Source of the DNA: Mesodorylaimus sp. YZB2_4
Lineage: Eukaryota > Nematoda > Enoplea > Dorylaimida > Dorylaimidae
Length of the DNA: 64,000 bases
Reading direction: 5' to 3'
Assembly: GCA_030248295.1 (NCBI GenBank)
Contig: JASANH010001724.1
Coordinates: 682,001-746,000 of the forward strand
The notes under the pieces were generated by a model. The model made no database searches. It saw only the letters and a list, made by a program, of their open reading frames with translations, and was not told the origin of the DNA. This document shows, piece by piece, positions 55,450 to 64,000 of this stretch. Positions within the stretch are counted from its first letter, which is position 1. Each line of letters begins with the position of its first letter. A program made the translations under genes and the position numbers.

Positions 55450-56191
55450 GTATGAGACTATCGTGGCTTTGGCAAAGGATAGCTCACAGTCAGTCTAGGG
55501 GTTCATCTTACACGGAGATGCTTCCTATTGGAAACAACCACCGAATATTGTAGTTCTGATGAGTTATGCCATATTTGGTGGCTGTCATAAAATCAATTTT
55601 GAGGGCTACTGCAGAACTATGGAAGGCCCAGTAAGGCGTCAGCTTACCAGGCACGAGGTCCGGATCTGTTTTCTTTGAGTTGAAATACTGAGTAGAGGCC
55701 CTGCACCTACTGCACTTTCAAGTTACTGGTAAATGTTTGAAGAAACAAGTAAATAAGGGAGCTTTGACAGCCTGTTTGCCTCGATCCTACTGTATTATGG
55801 GGCGCCAAAAGGGGCTGTAACGCATATGCGAGCTAGCTTTATTGCAGCTTTCCACTTCAATTTCTTGTTGTAAGGTTTACGGAGACGGACAAACACAGTA
55901 CAGAAACCATAGCATATACTGTATAGTATGAATACGTCCTACAAATAATACTCGCATGTATCCTCTACCATTGCAATCAATTTCATTGGCTGGTATGGTG
56001 GACCCAGACAATAGCAAACTGGTCGCGCCTAAAACCCATCTTCTTCATCTTCAAAGCTTGCAGACTATTTATTTCGACAGAATCATATTTTTGTGCCAGG
56101 GAACATAGACAGAAGGAGCCATAAGCAGCGAAAGCATTCAATTTTGTTAGAGCAGAGAGAACTTTGATCTCATTAAATTAAAGACGCAGAT
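55450..56191. other. intergenic, no gene recognised
   Basis: No ORF above 60 codons with recognisable content and no repeat shared with the rest of the window. Confidence 0.4.
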
Positions 56192-57194
56192 TCACAATGA
56201 CCTGCCCCGAACAATAATCGTGCCAACAATGATTTCCTTGTTGTATTTCCCAAAAGTCACTAACTTTAGGAGTTTTTTTCTCAGTCTAGTATGAAAGCCA
56301 AATAGACAATAGGGTTTATGCAATGGTTGCACAACCAGACACTATGCGAGAAAATGTAGACGGCCACAACTTCCCATTGAAAAATATTCACCAATGTAAA
56401 AACGGCATCCGCTGTGGTGAACACACAGCGGACAAGAAAAAAATTGAATTAATAAATTCTTTTCCCTGCGTCTGCTCTCAGAATTGACCAAACTTTTTAT
56501 ATCTTTACGTGTCTTATAACATATAACCGAATCAGTGGCATAATGCTGAACGACATTTCCGTTATGGACACGATCATGTTCAAACCGAGGTCGACCCAGC
56601 GCCATACCTGGCCTATGCTGTTGTCCAGATTATATACCCATGTGTAGGCTTCAGGAAAATAGAGAAACATGCTTGGCTGGTTAATCACTGCGTGTACAGA
56701 CAGGCCATGGTGAGCGGGATCCAAGAAATCGCGTGGAGTAGTTTCATGGTCCTGGGGATAAAAGAGCTAGAATATGCAGAAATATCTGGGAAAACTTGAA
56801 AAGACTTACGTGAAAATGACAGATAGCAAATAAGATCGAGCAATTAAAATCCATCGGCTGAACGCGATGAACACGAACAGCACAACACTCGCGTACCAGG
56901 CGCTGATGCATACAAACGACATGCATCGATGGACGATCGGATGCTGGACCCCGATTATGCTTGTCATACCAGCGTACAGGGCGATGGTGACTTGCTCGAT
57001 TGAGTCGGCTATGCTCTGACTGATGACGATTTGTATGTAGGATTGGTCATTTCCTTGTCCTTCGAAATCAGGCAGGCGCACGTCAGGTGAAGAAAAATGA
57101 AAACAACGCCGATACAAATGTACGACACACTGACCCCAAGTGTCGTGCTGCTGGATGTTGGGCTACTGTAGTTGAATGTGGTGTTATCGGTCAT
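56192..57194 (-). pseudogene. frameshifted two-exon 7TM receptor (minus cluster)
   Basis: Exon 1 spans 57194-56810 and exon 2 56751-56192, with an intact 58-bp intron. The start MTDNTTFNYSS matches the family. A single-base deletion in the NPTYK-F-VISQS region near 57030 shifts the frame; the family resumes as VISQSIADSIEQ. Further shifts fall near 56525 (after NIMPLIRLY-like sequence) and in exon 2 after KNLLIQFF. Near 56295 the AATAC of the FNTRLRKK region has lost one A. The tail then reads TRLRKKLLKLVTFGKYNKE to TGA. At least three frame breaks make it non-functional as read. Assembly error is the alternative. Confidence 0.85.
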
Positions 57195-57422
57195 TTCGTT
57201 TGAAACGACAACGAAGTGAATGATTGGTCTACAGACAGTGAAAAAATTTTTCTGAATGTCAGTCCCCTGTGCCAGAATGTCACTGACCTGACCCCCTGTC
57301 TCAGTTATCCATAAAACCTGTCTTCCCTTGACGCCAAACCGCTACCCCGAACTCTTTGCTCTTGCTGCGAAAACGGTTCAGAGGAATCATCCTGTCATTC
57401 GCGAGGAATTAGCGATTCTGGT

Positions 57423-57442
57423 GGGGGGGGGGGGGGGGGGGG
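57423..57442 (+). repeat. G20 homopolymer
   Basis: Twenty consecutive G bases, the longest such run in the window; complementary to the C18 run 61 bp downstream. Confidence 0.95.
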
Positions 57443-57503
57443 CGTTATAATGACCATCTGCTGCCGATTTTTTCCTTGTAACTTATTTCTGGCTTGTGGG
57501 GCG

Positions 57504-57521
57504 CCCCCCCCCCCCCCCCCC
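57504..57521 (+). repeat. C18 homopolymer
   Basis: Eighteen consecutive C bases, complementary to the G20 run at 57423. Confidence 0.95.
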
Positions 57522-58636
57522 TAAGTCAGCTAGCATGTGTGCACGCGTCAACCTTCTTGACGTTCCTTTCACAATACTTGGCGGCGGTGCGGTAGGCAGC
57601 GGCCAAAAATTGAAATCTAGCAAAAAAAACCAGAATGTTTTGAATGAGAGCTATTTGTAATTACGAGGGGCGTAAAAAGTTCGTTTAATAAATGTCCCGC
57701 GAGACCGGTCGTGAGTTAAAGCGCAAAGTCTTCCGCGTACCAGATACACAATTCGAATCTCCAGCTTTTTCTCTGCAAGAAATTTGCATTTATGTTTCGT
57801 GAGAAAAATTACAATTAAAAGCCAGTGCTATAACTCTCCTGCACAAGCGCAGATTTGGATCGATTAAAATTTCGAAAATACTCATGGCGCCGAAACAAAC
57901 TGCGTTTGACGCAATCAACCGATTTGAGGAGATTCGGAGCATCAAGGACCAACTGGTTAACGTGGACTTGCTTAACGTGACTTGCCTGCATAGTAATAGT
58001 ACAGAAAGAGAATCAGTCGCAATTTGATGCGATCGATGGAAAAATCGATTGATATCAGTGCTGGATTAGAGCAAGAGATTGTTGAGTCAGCATGGGTATC
58101 ACATTTATAAGCAAGGTCTCCAAAGAATAACAGGCAGTTGTTGACAAAAAGTCTGAAAGCTCGCGAATTTGAAATTTACCATTCAAGGTGAACAACTGTA
58201 GAACGAGTATAATATTCATGAATAAGTACAGCAGAGTAAAGCCAACAGTTGCGGTAATTACTCAAGCATCTTCAAGTGAAAAATACCATCTGAGAAAGAA
58301 TTATATGTACTATTGTTGTACAAGGATGGAATGTATCGTGTTACAATAAATGAGAGAAAACCTGTATTTTTCGACGGCAGACTAAACACAGGAACCTAGT
58401 TACCCAGAATAAGCACATGCCACGAAAAAATTACATTACCACTAAAGAAAGCTAATTGTACGCCATGGAAAATACTTGCTATGTGCACATTTTATACAGT
58501 GCATTAAAAAATTGGTTTTCCCGTTTTCTGGTTTCTTAGGTTGCCAAACCCCCCCTCCCCTGGATCGCTAGGGGTTTCCGTTTAAAAACATGTTTTCTAT
58601 TCAGGAGATCGTGAAAAGTGATCGTAAGTAAATTTT

Positions 58637-59848
58637 TCATGCAGCCCTACCCATAATCGCAATTGGAGCGATAATTATTTTGTTCGTATATTTTCCACAA
58701 GTTATAAATTCAAAAAACTTTTTTCTCAACCTAGTGTTGAAAGTTAAATAGATCAGGGGGTTTATGCTGTGGTTGCACAACCAGATAAAATGTGAGAAAA
58801 TATATGCAGCTACAGAATCCAACTGAAAAATATTAACTAATGTAAAAACGACATCCAAAGTTGAAAATACGCATGCTACAATGAAACATTGAATCAACAA
58901 ACTTTTTTCCCTACGCCTGATCTCTGTGGTGGCCAAACATTTCACTTGTTTACGCCTGGTGAACAGCCAAATCAGCGACAGGACATTTAGTGACGTTTCT
59001 GCAACAGCCAAGGACGTAATGTAACCGAGATCAGCCCAGCGCCACGCCTGGCCTATTCCACTGCTTAGGTCAAAGCCCCACGTGTAGACTTCGGGGAAAA
59101 AGAGGAAAGCGTCTGACTCGTGAAATACAGTACTGTACAAAACTGCGATGCTTACTGGGACCCAAGTAATCACGTGCAGAATCGTCATAATGCGGGGTCT
59201 GCAAAGAGAAACAGGTCTTGAGAGGTCTACTCACGACTTGGCTTCTTTGCTCAATTGCCGCGCCAAGTCAACTCATTCGTGACGACATTTATTCCGGAAC
59301 ATTTTTCTGAGCATTGCATGAAAGTCTGTATGGCCAGCAAGTGCAAAATCGAAATCCACGTCACGACGAAGCGCATTGGCTTGAGTTCATTTTTCTGTGA
59401 TAACTTTTTTAATGGATTGACTTGGTATGGCTTTTATGTTAGGGGGCCTGATAAGACTTTACCTGAATATGCGCGAGAGCATATGCGAATAAGAAATCGA
59501 AATCCATCGACTAAACGCGATGAACACGAACAGAGTGGAGCTGACGTACCAAGAGCTTAGGCATAGGAAGGAAATGCAACGATGGACGATCGGATTCTGG
59601 ACTCCGATGATGCTTGTGATGCCAGCGTACAGTGCGATGGTGATCAACTCGATTGAATCAGCTATGCTTTGACTGATGACGAATTTGTAGGTGGGATTGA
59701 ACATTTCCTTGTCCACGAAGATCAGGTAGGCGCATGCCATTTGAAGCCAAATGAAAACAACGCCTATGCAGATATAGATCGACCCGACTACTGGAGCAAC
59801 GATATAACTTTGTTGGCTGGTGTAGTTGAGAGTGGAGTTTTCGGCCAT
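58637..59848 (-). CDS. 7TM chemoreceptor (srx/srt-like), two exons, intact
   Basis: Exon 1 is 59848-59463 and exon 2 59198-58637; phase 2 joins across a 264-bp intron, giving 315 residues. The start MAENSTLNYT matches its paralogue; an upstream in-frame ATG at 59869 would add seven residues. Segments: IYICIGVVFIWLQMACAYLI; the NPTYKFVISQSIADSIEL loop/segment 2; LYAGITSIIGV; SWYVSSTLFVFIAFSRWISI (DRY-equivalent SRW); VITWVPVSIAVLY; TSLAVAETSLNVLSLIWL; the REKSLLIQCFIVACVF segment; and FIWLCNHSINPLIYLTFN with NPxxY-like NPLIY, then TRLRKKFF. The layout is a rhodopsin-like receptor of nematode srx/srt type, likely chemosensory; ligand unknown. It sits head-to-tail with its copies at 61248 and 56192. 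Confidence 0.85.
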
Positions 59849-61247
59849 ACCTCTGGAACTTGAGGGCAAGAGGCAATGACTGACCTAAAAAATTCAAAAC
59901 GTCAAATTAGAAAAATTTACTGAATGAATTTTTTGTTTGGCCACAAAATCACAAAGATATGATCAATCCCGTAAATGCGTGTCATGTCGAGACCGCGAGG
60001 CGCTGCTGAGAATTCTGTAGGTGCGTGTGTGTGTGCAGCTGAGCCTTGTGACCTTTTTCCAATGGTGGCAGCACTCAAGACTCTGTGCGTCACAAAACGC
60101 TTCCGTTGTCCTAAAAGATCGGAAATGCTTCCTGTCTAAGACCCTTTCAATACTGTATTTTTAAACAATGGATTCGGGCCTACTGACCCTATTAGCCCCT
60201 GCGATATGCTAGTGGCGGAGGATATAGATATAGGAGCCAGTGGAAGATATAGCAGCCATGACCATGATCAAAAACAAAATAAGCATCTATTTGAATAAAA
60301 CTTATCTTGTTTCAAGTTTTCCAAGATACTGTAGCTCGAATTTTTCAAAAATGTTCACTCATGTTATCAAGACTAGCAAAACTTTCGTCACCGTTTTAAT
60401 TTTTCCCCACTAATTTTTTCAAAAGACTATTTGTACTCATGGATTTGCGCATAATTGAATAAAGGAGCTGGCTCTTACCGCTGACCGCTGAACATTTGGC
60501 TGGCTTGAAAGCCGAATCGCTCAGGCACGCTCGCCAAATTTTATCCGAACTGTGTGCCTATTCTTCCCTGACCAATTGCATCACTAAGTGTTCCCAAAGC
60601 CATTTCCTGATGCTTTAATTTTAGATACTGTAAAAGGAGGACAGGATCGAAGAATCGATGTCGTACAGTTCCCACAGTGAATCCTGGCCAAAAGCTATCG
60701 CTCATGAGTCTCTGGATATCGCTATGCAGCTGACCTGTAGCGTAAAGCAATAATTTCACCCAAGCATCTTTTGACCTCGTAAAAACACTATTTTTCTGGA
60801 AATGTGAAATCACACATAGGCGAATACAGTTTAAAAATTATCAGACTCATACCGTACATAAAAACAGAAACAGCTTTCTCTATTTCTTATAAAATTCGCA
60901 GAAATGGACACAATCAGCACATGGTATATAAAACTCGCCGCATATAACAGGTGTAGTAATACTGAAAAACAGAAAAAATCCTTTTTGTTAGTTCTACTCA
61001 GCGAATCTCCATCGCAGAAAACCTGCAGTAAAAAGGCAAACAATCATAATTTGAAGAAGATCCGCTAATACATGGAGTGCACAAATATTAATCCCATTAG
61101 ATAAAGTAGGCTTTGCACATTGAACTAATAAACATAAAAACGGCAAGTTAGCTCACACAGCGGCTACACAAAACAAATATCTGGGATTCTGTACTTACTT
61201 ACAGTGTCAATACAACTGTAGTTATCTGTAGGGGGGGGGGGGGGGGG
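59849..61247. other. intergenic; one weak ORF
   Basis: Minus-strand ORF 60541-60813 (FTRSKDAWVKLLLYATGQL, then FFDPVLLLQYLKLKHQEMA) follows an acceptor-like TTTCCAG and looks mildly coding. A hydrophobic frame at 60831-60960 lies upstream but the phases do not join. No family is recognised. Confidence 0.25.
61231..61247 (+). repeat. G17 homopolymer abutting a stop codon
   Basis: Seventeen consecutive G bases directly before the TTA that is the reverse complement of the stop codon of the 61248 receptor, so a C tract begins immediately after the stop in the mRNA sense. Confidence 0.95.
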
Positions 61248-62265
61248 TTAACGGTGAATTGTGCTCCTGCTCTTGATCATAACAGTTGGCATAATAACTT
61301 TTTGTTTAGAATACGTTCCTAAAGATAATAAATTAATAAATTTTTTTCTCAGTCGGGTATTGAAAATCAAATAGATGACTGGATTTATGGAATGATTGGA
61401 CAACCAAATAGTGTGCGAGAAAATATATACAGCGACACCCTCCCATTGGAAAATGTTGACCAACGCGAAAACGACATCCGTGGTAGTGAACACACAGCCA
61501 ACAAGAAAACATTGAATCAACAAATTTTTTTCCCTACGCCTATTCTCAGAAGTGGCTAAGCTTTTAATTTGTTTCCGTGTTTTGTACAACCAAACTAGCG
61601 GCGTGATGTTGAAGGACATTTCCACAGCGGTCACAACTGAGCTGAAACCGAGATCAACCCACCGCCATACTTGTCCTATGCCGATGTCCAGATTATATCC
61701 CCAAGTGTACGACTCGGGGAAATAAAGAAACATGCTCGACTCATTCAACGCTCCGAGATATAAACTGACGACAGCCAGTGGGAGCCAACATATCACATGG
61801 AAAATCTTCATGCTCCTCGGGTTGTAAATGCAAGCAAAGCATGAATCCTGAAAGATCGCTGTTGAATGGAAGGACTTACCTAAAAATACGAGCCACCATT
61901 TGCGATCTGCTGATAGAAATCCATCGGCTAAACGCGATGAATATGAACAGCATGACACTCGCATACCAAGCAGTGAGGCATACAAAAGACATGAAGCGAT
62001 GCAGTACTGGATGCTGGACCCTGATGAGGCTTGTAATGCCAGCGTACAGGGCGATGGTGGCCAGCTCTATTGAGTGTGCTATGCTCTGGCTGATGACGAA
62101 TTTGTAGGTGGGATTGGTCATTTCCTTGTCATTCGAAATCAAATAGGCGCAGGTAAGTTGCAGGAAAATAAAAACGAATCCTGTGCAAATATAAAACGAA
62201 GAAACAACAATCGCAATGGTGCTGGATGCTGAGTCCGTGTAGTTGATTGTAGAATTTTCAGCCAT
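61248..62265 (-). CDS. 7TM chemoreceptor (srx/srt-like), two exons, intact
   Basis: Exon 1 is 62265-61880 (exactly as long as in the 58637 gene) and exon 2 61815-61248; phase 2 joins across a 64-bp intron, giving 317 residues. The acceptor is CCCGAG|G, weak for the -3 base, but it matches the position used in the pseudogene at 56751. Segments: FYICTGFVFIFLQLTCAYLI, NPTYKFVISQSIAHSIEL, ALYAGITSLI, ASVMLFIFIAFSRWISISRS, VICWLPLAVVSLYLG, VVTAVEMSFNITPLVWLY, LLIQCFLVGCVFTTTDVV, and IWLSNHSINPVIYLIFNTRL. N-glycosylation sites NST and NYT lie at the N terminus. A TATA-like box is 75 bp upstream. A longer read-through frame across the intron exists but would break the match. Confidence 0.87.
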
Positions 62266-62342
62266 TTTAAGAAAAAGCTCACCGAACAGATTGTTAGACT
62301 TAGAAATGACGATGAACCTAAAGATAATGTCAACAATAATAT

Positions 62343-62353
62343 CTTTTATAAAA
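62343..62353 (-). promoter_or_regulatory. TATA-like box of the 61248 receptor
   Basis: TTTTATAAAAG on the minus strand, about 78-88 bp before the ATG at 62265; the best core-promoter match upstream of this gene. Confidence 0.35.
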
Positions 62354-63485
62354 ACAGGGCACGGTAAAGTATTAGCTATAAACTTTTCGAAATGTATGGC
62401 TGCGGATATTCTATTTTAACTTCCGTCTTCAAGATATCAAGGCGATTCAAGGCTGGTTGACTCTTTCGTGATTTTTTTACAAACATTGAAGAAAAATTTT
62501 ATAATCTAAGGCTTTGTAACGAAAAGAAGTTTTAAATACGAGGACTCTAATCGGTTTGTGATAAAAACTAGAGTGCTTTGGTTTGAAAGTATAATAGTGT
62601 CAATTCAAATCACCCTAATTTCTGTCAGTCCGCCATACGTCAGCAGGTGCCTCACACTATCCTCGATTTGCTGACATGAAAAGTATTAGCAATTATTTCG
62701 CGGGTACAAAAATGAAAAATAGGAGATCTAAAAGGAGCCTTGTGTCACTAATCAGATTATAAACCGGGTGTACACTTCCTAAAATGAGGTCGTAGGTCAT
62801 ATCTATATCATTGTGATACAGTCGCAGTCATAAAAATCACAGTAGCCAGCCTTGCCATCTGCCACGTTCGACATTCACATCTTTTCAACTTCGAATTTAT
62901 AATTATACTTGGAGCAACGAGCTTAGAAAGCCGGAAGATCCTGTTCTTGTTGAACATGACCAGCTCTACATACCCTCGCACTCCGAAAGATGGCAACGCT
63001 CAGGATGCTCCTGCTGTTCTGGGAAGATCGGAAAGGTCAAGCTAGTCGTTTACAGAGGAGGTATCACGGAAACTAAAAGAATGTACGAATATTCCGTACA
63101 ATACATACAATATGGACGTTCTCTTAGTAACAAGCCTGGCAGACTTACTGAATTGAAGCTCCTCTTGATGTCGATGAAGAAAGAAACATCGAGTGCGTGC
63201 GAAAGGGTAAGCTGCACATGAGCCTTTTGTTTGAAGTTTTTCAAAGCGTCAAATGAGCGCCAAAATTGGTTTATTGGCTTCGTTCAGTGTCGGGCCCTAA
63301 TTTCAGAAGATCAATCCATTTTAGCGAGACACGTGATCTAAATCTGTTTTACCTAGTTCATTTCCCGGAAAGCGTCAACTAATGCATTTTGGTGAGCTAG
63401 CCTGCACAGCGTTGTATTTACCGTTTTGTTTTGAAAGTTTTTGAATCCCATATTTTCCACTCGAGTCCAAGTATTGTTAGAAATA
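62354..63485. other. intergenic, no gene recognised
   Basis: Short ORFs only (62808-62996 and 63050-63244, both minus) without motifs. No shared repeat is seen. Confidence 0.4.
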
Positions 63486-63660
63486 ACCTCAATGTCAAGG
63501 TCAGAATTCTGTCAAAACCCTGATTGACCGACTCTTGGTCAAAGTCAGGGTCAAGGTTAGACATTTTTTCGCGGTCCCGTCAGGTCAAAAAATTTTTTGA
63601 GGGGTCGGTCAAGATCAGGGTCAGGTCAGAATTTCTTGCACCCGGTCAGAGTATTCTGAC
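63486..63660. repeat. GGTCA / GGGTCAAGGTC motif array
   Basis: About a dozen copies of GTCA-type units such as CAGGGTCAAGG, TCAAGGTCAG and GGTCAGGTCA occur in 175 bp, some inverted (CTGATTGACC). It resembles the other element-specific motif arrays, but only this one block is inside the window. Confidence 0.5.
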
Positions 63661-64000
63661 AGCGAAAAAAGGTAAATTTAGTGAAATGTTGGTGAAAACA
63701 TTTCCAGCTCCTGCCTTCCTGAGTAGGGATCTGAAAGCAGTTTTACAGTTATGGGTCCCGGCATGTCCTAAATTCTAGGACAGTCGTAAGTCATTTCACA
63801 ATCAGCTTGGTGTCCCACCCAAGGACATCAATCTGTCTTAAGTTTTGGATGACTTCGACCATGTCCTGACACTTTGTGGTGTCTTTATTTCCCAGCAGCG
63901 CTGCCAGGCGCGCCCTTGATCTAGGGCAATTTTGAGCTGACCTTCTAGAGTAATTTTTACGGCAATCTTTAAGCGTCTTGAGATTTTGCCACTTTGCCTT
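63661..64000. other. right edge, nothing recognised
   Basis: An 84-codon ORF runs through the motif array and ends at 63778; it is not a convincing gene. Confidence 0.35.

Larger units (their letters stand above)
57195..58636. other. intergenic; paired G and C tracts
   Basis: Upstream of the frameshifted receptor and downstream of the next gene. Apart from the homopolymers at 57423 and 57504 I see nothing recognisable. Confidence 0.4.

Noticed and set aside
61816..61837. Acceptor TTTCAG|GATTC for the 61248 receptor exon 2
   Set aside because: It looks stronger but gives the wrong phase for the exon 1 donor; the CCCGAG|G site keeps frame and aligns with the paralogues.
61816..61985. Receptor exon 2 extended upstream through the 61.8-kb intron
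   Set aside because: The extension lacks similarity to the paralogues, while GT-AG sites and phase give a matching splice at 61879/61815.

Overview
The window looks like a repeat-rich, gene-poor stretch of an invertebrate nuclear genome, most likely a nematode. Coding exons are split by short GT-AG introns, several of 49-67 bp. There are two tandem clusters of single- or two-exon 7TM receptors resembling nematode chemoreceptor families. The other genes (a DEG/ENaC channel, a ZP-domain membrane protein, a secreted trypsin and a phosphocholine cytidylyltransferase) are ordinary animal genes. The nematode call is an inference from the receptor families and intron style; no rRNA or mitochondrial marker is present to settle it.

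Layout. 1-9.7 kb: the catalytic exons of a phosphocholine cytidylyltransferase (minus), a decayed LINE, 140-bp Tourist-like MITEs, a hAT-like element with GGTACGG arrays, and a small two-exon secreted-peptide gene at 8.8 kb. 11.4-13.0 kb: an intronless DEG/ENaC channel (minus). 19.0-22.4 kb: a complete five-exon secreted trypsin (plus), convergent with an intronless secreted protein of unknown family (minus, 22.6-23.7 kb). 27.0-31.5 kb: an eleven-exon ZP-domain membrane protein (minus) with a 23-nt microexon. 31.5-41.8 kb: no convincing gene, but four consecutive inverted-repeat elements packed with element-specific short motifs, plus SINEs. 41.9-52.5 kb: three plus-strand srsx-like receptors, with a second decayed LINE between the first and second. 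54.4-62.3 kb: a minus-strand cluster of a second 7TM family with two intact two-exon genes and two pseudogenes.

The most unusual signal is not a gene. At least nine elements or fragments share one design: two outer blocks of a short motif (GGTACGG, GACCCG, GGCCAGT, CGTTTCGCC, ACTTTGACATG, GTAATGTGTCCGG, ATCGTT, CAGTTA, CTTGCCAAGA) in opposite orientation, but each element has its own motif. Three are flanked by matching 8-9 bp direct repeats, which points to hAT-type transposition. The window also carries ten G or C homopolymers of 11-20 bp, far more than chance predicts.

Exon boundaries were read by eye from GT-AG sites, phase agreement and protein similarity recalled from known families. 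No database search or alignment was run.
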